Below are positions 1-6,544 of a stretch of 22,928 bases of DNA, piece after piece (position 1 is the stretch's first letter; every line of letters starts with the position of its first letter). The DNA lies in the NCBI GenBank assembly GCA_030674155.1, contig CM060326.1, positions 30,900,095 to 30,923,022 of the forward strand, written 5' to 3'. The notes below the pieces were generated by a model. That model was not told the origin of the DNA. It did no database searches and worked only from the letters and a program-made list of their open reading frames with translations. A program made the translations under genes and the position numbers. This DNA comes from Stramonita haemastoma. Its lineage: Eukaryota; Mollusca; Gastropoda; Neogastropoda; Muricidae.

Positions 1-743
1 ACCCACCAGCCCCCTGTCCCCCCACCCCTTCCTCCTACTTACCTCCACAAGACTATGAGTGGAGGTCTGGGTTTGGGTCTTCTAAACAAGATGGTAAATC
101 TATGTAGTCCTGTGTGCAACAGACACCTAGCGTGCGTAAAAGAAACCATGGCAACACGTATTTTGTCCCTGGCAATAACGTTATGAAAAGTCCGTCTCGT
201 AGGGAAGCGAATGCAACCACACAGACAAGACAAATGAATGGATGGTGCTGCACTTGTAGTCATGCAGTCTCCTCGAGGACAACAGCCAAAATTAAACGCA
301 AACAAAAACCCCCAAAACCTGCTGCGACTGTTACCTTACACACACAGCGCTATACAACACAATACGTACCAACTCATCAACCATGCCATACCACATTGAG
401 CACCAGACTAGAACACACCATTCCCACACCACACCACACCAACACCAACACCAACACCAACAGCAACACCAACATCCCCTACATCAACACTCAAGTCAGT
501 ACCTACCCACGCACTCCCTCCCGTCTCACACTTACCACCCCAAAAAGCAAACCGATCGAAGCAGCAGCCCTCGACAAACACGCACACAGAAAACCACGAG
601 GGACAGTCACCACAACCACCACCACCACCGACAGAGAGAGAGAGGCTTCCACGAGTGCAAATCGCCAACCTTCCTCCCTTCCAGCCTTTCAGCCTTAAAC
701 CAATTACCTCTCCCTCCTTTTTTTTTTGCTAATAACACACGCA
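1..743. other. gene-free A/C-rich low-complexity stretch
   Basis: No convincing gene. From about 300 to 640 the plus strand is dominated by A and C, with imperfect ACCAAC/CACCAA hexamers at about 430-470 and ACC triplets at about 612-630. The lack of G and T removes most stops, which leaves overlapping open frames rich in His, Thr and Gln that look compositional. A pyrimidine-rich stretch with a T run follows (about 700-727) and leads into the splice-acceptor-like site at 744-767. Confidence 0.6.
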
Positions 744-878
744 TACTAACCTGCTTGTTCACTGCAGATGACAGAGAAGAGTCCGTCACCTTCTCTACTA
801 ACTGCTTCTATTCCACAAGCAGCAGTACCAGTAGTAGCAGCGATGCCAGACCTTCCAGCATCTTACGGAATCTCATGA
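744..878 (+). CDS. candidate exon behind a strong splice acceptor (36 codons)
   Basis: A T-rich tract is followed by TACTAAC at 744-750, a perfect match to the strongest branch-point consensus, and by CTGCTTGTTCACTGCAG ending at 767. That is a textbook 3' splice site with the branch A about 18 bases before the AG. The next base begins ATG at 768, and the frame runs 36 codons (starting MTEKSPSPSL, rich in Ser, Pro and Ala) to TGA at 876-878. I do not recognise the peptide. It could be the start or the last coding exon of a gene whose other exons lie outside the window or are unrecognisable. No canonical donor is obvious inside it, so a terminal exon is more likely than an internal one. Chance is a real alternative, because the exon body has a short CAG/GTA-type repetitive stretch. 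Confidence 0.28.
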
Positions 879-918
879 ACACAAGAACCGTGCTGTATTA
901 TTTTTATCTACAGTACTT

Positions 919-934
919 GCTGCATGCATGCAGC
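919..934. repeat. 16-bp perfect palindrome
   Basis: GCTGCATGCATGCAGC is its own reverse complement. It runs directly into a short CAG tract (931-940). It could extrude as a small cruciform, but the TGCA content suggests a microsatellite seed rather than a protein site. Confidence 0.5.
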
Positions 935-1045
935 AGCAGCAGCTGTAGCAGTAACAGCGGTTGTTGCGTACGACGGTGACAGTTAGGCCTATCTGCCACA
1001 CTCCCTTGCTGAAGAGGAAATGCTGCAAAGAAAGAGCAGAACCGC

Positions 1046-1097
1046 CTGTCTGCCTGCCTGCCTGTCTGCCTGCCTGTCTGCCTGCGTGCCTGCCTGC
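1046..1097 (+). repeat. (TGCC/TGTC)n tetranucleotide microsatellite
   Basis: About 12 units of CTGC/CTGT alternate as TGCC and TGTC with one TGCG variant. The minus-strand frame across it gives a GRQA-type peptide that is a repeat artefact. Confidence 0.8.
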
Positions 1098-1193
1098 ATT
1101 CTTTGTTGGTGTATTTTGAGCAGAATTAGGTCTGTGGGGATTTATGCTACTCAAGCGTTAGGATGATGAATGAGTGAAAGAGATGAGGCAGGT

Positions 1194-1236
1194 TGGGGGG
1201 GGGGGGGGAGGGGGAGGAAAGGAGGGAAGGGGGGTT
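1194..1236 (+). repeat. G-rich tract with quadruplex potential
   Basis: A run of about 14 G is followed by GGGGG, GGAGGG and GGGGGG blocks separated by one to four bases. This meets the usual pattern of four G-tracts with short loops. It may equally be a collapsed or expanded homopolymer in the assembly. Confidence 0.6.
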
Positions 1237-1345
1237 GCATAAGCTCGACAAAAAAAAAGAGAACTTTAAGCAAGATATGTGTCATTTTCCACCGAGTCGA
1301 ATAATGTTATGATTGATGTACAAAAGATAATGATGAACCGACTCC

Positions 1346-1781
1346 CTCTGCTCTGCTCTGCTCTGTTCTGCTCTGCTCTGCTTTGTTCTGTTCTGTTCTG
1401 CTTTGTTCTGTTCTGCTCTGCTCTGTTTTGTTCTGTTCTGTTCTGCTCTGCTCTGTTATGTTCTGTTCTGTTCTATTCTGCTCTGCTCTGCTCTGCTCTG
1501 CTCTGCATTGCTCTGCTCTGCTCTGCTCTGCTCTGCTCTGCTTTGTTCTGTTCTGCTTTGTTCTGCTTTGTTCTGCTCTGCTCTGCTTTGTTCGGTTCTG
1601 CTCTGCTCTGCTCTGTTCTGCTTTGTTCGGTTCTGCTCTGCTCTGCTCTACTATACTCTGCTCTGCTTTGCTCTGCTCTGTTCTGCTCTACTCCGCTCTG
1701 TTCTGCTCTACTCTGCTCTGCTCTGTTCTGCTCTGTTCTGCTCTGTTCTACTCTGCTCTGCTCTGCTCTACTCTACTCATA
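1346..1781 (+). repeat. (CTCTG/TTCTG)n pentanucleotide array
   Basis: About 87 tandem 5-bp units cover roughly 435 bp. The consensus alternates between CTCTG and TTCTG, with rarer TTTG, TCTA, TTCGG and TATG variants. All three plus frames stay open because a 5-bp unit without TAA/TAG/TGA gives a repeating Leu-Cys-Ser-Ala peptide; these are not genes. The variants cluster rather than alternating regularly, as expected from local slippage. Confidence 0.93.
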
Positions 1782-1854
1782 CATAACATAGCATCATGAT
1801 ATAATTATGAAATGGTATGACATGAGACGATTAATATTACAATAATAATGAAAT

Positions 1855-1892
1855 AATGATGATGATGGTGATGGTGATGATGATGATGATGC

Positions 1893-1936
<44 letters not shown>

Positions 1937-1941
1937 TATTA

Positions 1942-1990
<49 letters not shown>

Positions 1991-2045
1991 CATCATTATT
2001 ATCACCATCATCATCATCATCATCATCATCATTATTATTATTATG
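1855..2045. repeat. compound trinucleotide array (GAT)n-(ATT)n-(ATC)n-(ATT)n
   Basis: GAT/ATG units run from 1855 to about 1934, ATT/TTA units to about 2003, then ATC units to about 2032 and ATT units to about 2045. GAT and ATC are reverse complements, so the first and third blocks can pair across the ATT block as a large hairpin. Open frames here (poly-Met, poly-His, poly-Asn, poly-Tyr) are artefacts. Confidence 0.93.
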
Positions 2046-2190
2046 ATATGGTATGATATGTATTGATATATGACACGATACGATACCGCACGATACGGTA
2101 TTGTAGAACATGAGTTTACGCTGCGATGATATCTAAACAATAATACGATGCAATGTAATATGTTTTATTGCGTATCACCATGAACCCAGG
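2046..2190. other. cryptic simple sequence (ATGATA/CGATA variants), no gene
   Basis: Degenerate short words such as ATATGATATG, ACACGATACGATACC and ATACGATGC follow one another without a clean unit. The same texture recurs at 1785-1850, 3015-3050, 3345-3400 and 5815-5945. It looks like old, decayed microsatellite. Confidence 0.5.
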
Positions 2191-2194
2191 CTGA

Positions 2195-2290
2195 ATTCTC
2201 TGCGTGAAATCTGAGCTGATCTCTCTCCGGGGAGAGAGTGCATCGCCAAAAGAGCAGGGTCACCCACCTGTTTGGGGTTTTTCGTCCATG
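2195..2290 (-). mobile_element. SINE tail fragment, copy 1
   Basis: The segment starting TCTCTGCGTGAAAT and continuing through a GAGCTGATCTC block to a GCAGGGTCACCCACC block is a second version of 2351-2440, which shares CTCTGCGTGAAAT, GCTG, TCTC, GCCA, GCAG and ACCCA in the same order. I recall this module as the distal (3') part of a widespread molluscan SINE read in reverse; that identification is from memory and needs a repeat-library search. Confidence 0.45.
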
Positions 2291-2350
2291 GGTTCCTATC
2301 AGTATACGTATTTTATTTATTTTTTTATATACCACTTTATGTCACAGCAG

Positions 2351-2440
2351 ATTTCTCTGCGTGAAATTCGGGCTGCTCTCCCTGGGGGGAGCGCGCTGCC
2401 ACAAGCGCAGCGCCTACCCATTATTTTTTTTCCCCTCAGG
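2351..2440 (-). mobile_element. SINE tail fragment, copy 2 (left part of a split element)
   Basis: CTCTGCGTGAAATTCGGGCT is followed by a C/G-rich block and GCGCAGCGCCTACCCATT, then T-rich sequence. It is about three-quarters identical to 2195-2290. By order and orientation it fits the 3' part of the minus-strand SINE whose head lies at 2766-3005, with another SINE sitting between the two halves. Confidence 0.45.
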
Positions 2441-2760
2441 GATGGTGTCTAAACACGACACCTGTGTGCATGCTGGTTTTTTTTTTTATATATATCATTT
2501 TGTCATCCGCTCCTACCGGCACACGATGGCCTGCTCTTCCGAAAGGTGGAACGGGATTTTAACGTGTGCGCAAGATGTTCTGCATGCGTTCGCACACGGG
2601 ACCTCGGTTTGTAGTCTCATCCGAATGACTTTGACATTCAGTTCGATTTTTTCGTCAAACTGGGAAGAAAGGGCGAGCTGGGTACGAACCCAGAAACTCG
2701 CGGTTTACATATTGGCAGGCGAACGTCTTAACCATCCTGCCACCGTCCTTTCTTTTCTCT
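2441..2760 (-). mobile_element. tRNA-derived SINE, minus strand, probably nested
   Basis: Read on the minus strand, the element opens with a tRNA-like head: an A-box-like TGGCAGGATGGTTA (2742-2729) and a B box GGTTCGTACCC (2690-2680) that matches the polymerase III consensus well. A core follows at 2630-2593 containing the reverse of CACACGGGACCTCGG, then a body that matches 17842-18010 over more than 150 bp. That copy shares, in plus orientation, TTTTGTCAT, TCCTACC, GATGTT and CGTTCGCA in the same order. The left end starts near ATGGTGTCTAAACACGAC. The A-to-B spacing is about 52 bases. No coding capacity is expected; a SINE relies on a LINE for copying. I could not identify clean target-site duplications. 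Confidence 0.6.
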
Positions 2761-2765
2761 TAGCC

Positions 2766-3005
2766 CATGTCTACAAAGATTTACCAGGAACAACTCTCTT
2801 GTTGCCAGAGTTCTTTTACATGCATTAAATGCGTGTAACACACGGAACCTCGGGTTGTTGTCTTATCAGAAAGACTAGTATAGCATCCAGGGACCACTTC
2901 AATGTCTAGTGGATGGGAGAAGAGGTCAGGCTCAAGCCAGGATTGAACCCAAGACTTCTGGCTGTTTATGCCGGCGGCTTTGCCTCGAGACAACCGATCC
3001 ACGCA
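2766..3005 (-). mobile_element. tRNA-derived SINE, head and core (right part of a split element)
   Basis: On the minus strand the head carries an A-box-like stretch near 3001-2984 and a B box GGTTCAATCC (2949-2940). The core at 2876-2839 is identical to the core at 2593-2630 at 32 of 38 positions. Beyond it lies the reverse of CCAGGAACAACTCTCTTGTT (2783-2802). This whole order matches a molluscan SINE family I remember, whose remaining tail resembles 2351-2440. The head differs from the neighbouring SINE although the core is shared, which is the pattern of SINE families that swap heads around a conserved central domain. Confidence 0.55.
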
Positions 3006-3043
3006 CTGTAGTTTCATAGCATTACATGATATGACATAGTGTG

Positions 3044-3335
3044 ATATGGGTACAGGATAGCTCAGTGGTCAAAGCACTGGCTTTCCCCCAGCTAGTGTTA
3101 AGCAGCATTGAGCGTGGTTACCAAGTGGATGGGTGACCGTTTGTTCGCCTTGGTTTCAGTACAGTCACCCAGTTCATCCAGCTGTAAATGGGTACCTGCC
3201 CTCTTTAGGGTCAGGGATGGTAAAGCAGCGAAGGAGAGGGGATGGGTGCCGCCCTCAATATGCTGGCCCCTGGAGAAGCTGGGGTCTCTGATGTCTCGCT
3301 CCCCTACGACGGCATAGGTTTTGGGATATCTTGAC
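3044..3335 (+). mobile_element. SINE with tRNA-like A box and 5S rRNA-like segment
   Basis: The element starts near GGGTACAGGATAGCTCAGTGG, whose TAGCTCAGTGG (3058-3068) is close to a polymerase III A box. Positions 3100-3139 align without gaps to the internal promoter part of animal 5S rRNA as I remember it (from AAGCAGGG to GGGAGACCG) at 30 of 40 bases, including TGGTTA and TGGATGGGTGACCG. A body follows with CAGCTGTAAATGGGTACC and GGATGGGTGCCGCCCTCAAT. A second copy in the same orientation lies at 21957-22220, so this is a dispersed repeat. The open frame at 3108-3317 falls inside it and is not a gene. The right boundary is uncertain. Confidence 0.65.
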
Positions 3336-3536
3336 CTTTACTGAGATATAACACTACATGACACGGCACAGCATTACATGACATAGTATGATATATTGTT
3401 CGTGCTATTTTATATCATATATTTATATATATATGAACTGCCCTTCAGACCACAAAGTCATAACAGGGCTGCTATATCCCTCAGAACGGAAAAAACCCTC
3501 GCTGGTGAAAAAGTCACCTTAAGTCCAGATTGACCA

Positions 3537-3935
3537 TGTATGTATGTATGTATGTATGTATGTATGTATGTATGTATGTATGTATGTATGTATGTATGTA
3601 TGTATGTATGTATGTATGTATGTGTGTATGTATGTATGTATGTATGTATGTATGTATGTATGTATGTATGTATGTATGTATGCATGCGTGCATGCATGCA
3701 TGCACGCATGCATGCATGTAGGCTATGTATGTATGTATGTATGTATGTATGTATGTATGTATGTATGTATGTATGTATGTATGTATGTATGTATGTATGT
3801 ATGTATGTATGTCTGTCTGTCTGTACGTACGTACGTACGTACGTACGTACTGTATGTATGTATGTATGTATGTATGTATGTATGTATGTATGTATGTATG
3901 TATGTATGTATGTATGTATGTATGTATGTATGTAT
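3537..3935 (+). repeat. (TATG)n array with TGCA, TCTG and TACG blocks
   Basis: About 400 bp of 4-bp units. TATG dominates; GCATGCATGC variants lie at about 3681-3718, TCTG units at 3811-3823, and a TACG block at 3824-3850 made of GTACGTAC, which is self-complementary. Period four is kept throughout, so each block looks like a point change spread by slippage. Every frame is open on both strands (MYVC, HTYI), with no coding meaning. Confidence 0.95.
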
Positions 3936-5040
3936 TGATCCCTTTAAAGTCCAAACATCTTCACTCTGAAAAAAAAAGCCACTGTGACTGGATATGAAAA
4001 AAGCACATGAGTGCTTATTCCATTATCCTCGAAGTGAAATAATAGAATAAAATAAATACACAGATAAATAAAATTAAAAAAAACAACTATTCTATTCCTT
4101 GAAGCCAAATTAAAATTTTAAAAACCAGCTATGCTGAGGACGCCAGCCTTTCCGCTTTAATTAAATTATCCTCAAATTACAAAGAATAATACCGTAAAAG
4201 AATAACGAACACATCAAACCTTTCTCTTTTTTAAGTTTAAAAGAGTAAACAAAAGATAAGAAAATGCCTTCCAGGCAAATAACACTGCGTAATGGACATC
4301 CTGTGCAAATTCTGAAGTTTGTAGTTTCACTTGTTGGTTGCCAGAACAAAAAAAAGTCGGCCTACGGGCAAAATGTTATGTGACATGTTAAAAAAAAATT
4401 CTGTCGTCACACTTTCTTTTCTTTCTTTTTTTTAAAAATTGCTTTTTGTTTTAAAGAGGGAAAAGAACAGAGAATGGTTTGCAATACAAAGGCAGAGAGT
4501 TGGAATGGGAGGGGGAAGGAGGGGTAAGAGGGATGACATGAAAAAATAACCATAGTGATAGAATAGGGGGGCATTACTGGCACATGTTGAAGGAAGTCTC
4601 CTTCATCGAACGTTCAGAGAGCAACTATTGTTGTCTTGACATATAGGTGAAAATGCTTTTGCGCTGCCGTTAAGCGCCTGACAAGTCAGGCCCAGCAAAT
4701 CCAACTTCGACGTGGGAGAGAATCGTTCTCTTTTAAGTCTTTCTGGGGTGGGGGGTGGGGGGGGAGGCCAGAGAATGGACCAAGAAGGCAGAAAAAGACC
4801 AAGAAGGAAGTGACAGGAAGAAAAGGAGCGAAGCAGAAACAAAGAGAGAGGGATAGAAAAGAGGGAATTCCTAGCACAGAATTTCCAGGAGGTGGGGATG
4901 CTCTTTATACTGACTGACAGGCCCCCGGCATGCCTAATGGGGAAGGATGAGGGCAGTGACAGCCCTGACTCGGGCTTCAAGAAGGTTGACACCTGTTTAC
5001 ACTGACAGCACTTCCACTGTCCCTATGGGGTGTTGTGCCA
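3936..5040. other. gene-free AT-rich stretch with short hairpins
   Basis: I see no gene. Small features: AAGCAC-ATGA-GTGCTT hairpin at about 4001-4016; CCTGAC-AA-GTCAGG hairpin at about 4677-4690; a G-rich run at 4746-4767; and an approximate ~20-bp duplication (ACCAAGAAGG twice, about 4778-4808). The short minus-strand frames at 4161-4349 and 4603-4992 show no domain and no clear splice context. Confidence 0.6.
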
Positions 5041-5281
5041 TATGCATATTATATGTATGTCTGTATGCATGTATGTATACACCTACGTGCGTATGCATGT
5101 ATGCATGTTCGTACGTGAGTATGTTTGTATATACATTGGTATGTATGTATGTATGTAGGTATGTATGTATGTATGTATGTATGTATGTATGTATGTATGT
5201 ATGTATGTATGTATGTATGTATGTATGTATGTGTGTATGTATGTATGTATGTATGTATGTATGTATGTATGTATGTATGTA

Positions 5282-5328
<47 letters not shown>

Positions 5329-5502
5329 TATGTATGTATGTATGTATGTATGTATGTATGTATGTATGTATGTATGCATGCATGCATGCATGCATGTATG
5401 TATGTATGTATGTATGTATGTATGTATGTATGTATGTATGTATGTATGTATGTTTGTTTGTTTGTATGTATGTATGTATGTATATAAGTATGTGTGTATG
5501 CG

Positions 5503-5532
5503 CGCGCGTGCGAGTGCACACTCGCGCGCGCA
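5503..5532. repeat. CG-rich hairpin in alternating purine-pyrimidine DNA
   Basis: GCGAGTG (5510-5516) pairs with CACTCGC (5519-5525) across a 2-base CA. The stem extends outwards through one T-G wobble and five G-C pairs to 5504/5531. The flanks (about 5490-5553) are almost perfectly alternating purine-pyrimidine (TGTGTATGCGCGCG on the left, GCGCGCACACGC on the right), which favours Z-DNA or cruciform structure. Confidence 0.65.
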
Positions 5533-5553
5533 CACGCACGCACGTGTGTGTGT

Positions 5554-5563
5554 GTAGGCCTAC
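5554..5563. repeat. 10-bp perfect palindrome GTAGGCCTAC
   Basis: This is the only non-repetitive interruption in the array and is itself self-complementary. It may be a short insertion or a point where two arrays joined. Confidence 0.4.
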
Positions 5564-5951
5564 TACGTATGTATGTATGTATGTATGTATGTATGTATGT
5601 ATGTATGTATGTATGTATGTATGTATGTATGTATGTATGTATGTATGTATGTATGTATGTATGTATGTATGTATGTAGTGTGTGTGTGTATGTATGTATG
5701 TATGTATGTATGTATGTATGTATGTATGTGTGTATGTATGTATGTATGTATGTATGTATGTGTGTGTGTGTGTATGCATGCATTAAAGCTATTGATCTAA
5801 CTTCTTATAATATAGTATAATGCAATATGGCACGAGCCTATACAATGTAAACAATATCATACAATGCAATATATGCATAACGTGATGTGACATCACATGA
5901 CTAACGAAACATCGCACAAAATGATACGATGTTGTACGATATAATTCCCCG

Positions 5952-6035
5952 AAGTCGGAATGCGGCTACCTTAATGGTGGGCAATACCGATTGCATACAC
6001 ATTGGTGAACTTCAGAGCCAAAACTGAGGAACGTA
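5952..6035 (+). mobile_element. decayed SINE/LINE tail fragment
   Basis: AAGTCGGAATGCGGCTACC and TTAATGGTGGGCAA (5952-5984) match the minus strand of 17836-17801 at 30 of 36 positions. That other copy lies at the far end of the minus-strand SINE at 17795-18185. I remember the TACCTTAATGG module as the tail of an abundant molluscan retroposon; that part is memory, not shown here. It then dissolves into A-rich sequence. Confidence 0.4.
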
Positions 6036-6544
6036 AAAAAAAATTTAAAAAAACACAAAACTAACAAATATCTGCTATAGCTTCAAATCCTAAAACAGAA
6101 CAGAGCAAAACAGAATACAATAGATTTCCTCCCTAAACACTACTAGTAACAGAAACAAGCACGCTAACACATAAAAGCCAGACTCGACAGACAAGATCAC
6201 ACATCATTTATTTACGAGTTCTTTTCAGGTTTTCTCCACTCCCGGTTTTTCAGCTTAGCCTACTTGTGGCGACATTAAAACTGGTCAAGCAGCGTTTCTT
6301 TCCGTGTCTGAGTTCTCTGGAAGATCGATAAGCAGAGAATAATTATGGTTGTACCAGTGCCTCCAGGGATCCTAACCCCGTCATTATGGGTTAGGTTAGG
6401 TTTTTGTATTAATGTTGCGCTGGAATGGTGGGTTTTGTGTTTAAAGTTTAGGCTTTGTGTTTGGCCTGGGGAAATGTTTTTGTTAAGCCACAAGAGATTT
6501 TTGGGTGGTCTGATTTTTGAAGGGTTTTGTGCAAGATTTGAGAA
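6036..6544. other. gene-free unique stretch
   Basis: No gene seen. After an A-rich start the sequence looks unique to about 6400, then becomes steadily richer in T and G runs. GGGTTAGGTTAGG at about 6389-6401 has only two TTAGG units and is not a telomere. Open frames at 6275-6493 (minus) and 6345-6635 (plus) overlap each other and show no motif. Confidence 0.5.

Larger units (their letters stand above)
5047..5778 (+). repeat. (TATG)n/(TG)n/(CG)n compound array, ~730 bp
   Basis: TATG units (5137-5282) lead into a (GT) tract (5283-5328), TATG units, a TGCATGCA block (5374-5396), more TATG, a TTTG block (5453-5464), a CG-rich alternating segment (5490-5553), a unique GTAGGCCTAC palindrome, and another ~210 bp of TATG with GTGTGT interruptions. 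Like the array at 3537-3935, it gives long spurious frames on both strands. Together they make roughly 1.1 kb of the same unit within 2.3 kb. Confidence 0.95.

Noticed and set aside
114..979. Overlapping 194- and 198-codon frames near the left end
   Set aside because: Thr/His/Gln/Pro- or Ser-rich composition follows the A/C bias of the DNA; only the short segment behind the 767 acceptor has independent support.
1279..1799. Three overlapping Leu/Cys/Ser/Ala-rich frames
   Set aside because: Produced by the 5-bp CTCTG array, open in all plus frames.
3058..3139. A tRNA or 5S rRNA gene
   Set aside because: The A box and 5S-like segment are too diverged to fold as a functional RNA, and a second dispersed copy shows it is a SINE.
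3458..5820. Long open frames on both strands giving MYVC or HTYI repeat peptides (up to about 260 codons)
   Set aside because: A TATG unit has no stop in any frame on either strand; all frames are open together, so they are repeat artefacts.
6389..6401. GGGTTAGGTTAGG as telomeric repeat
   Set aside because: Only two units, at the edge of low-quality sequence; no array.
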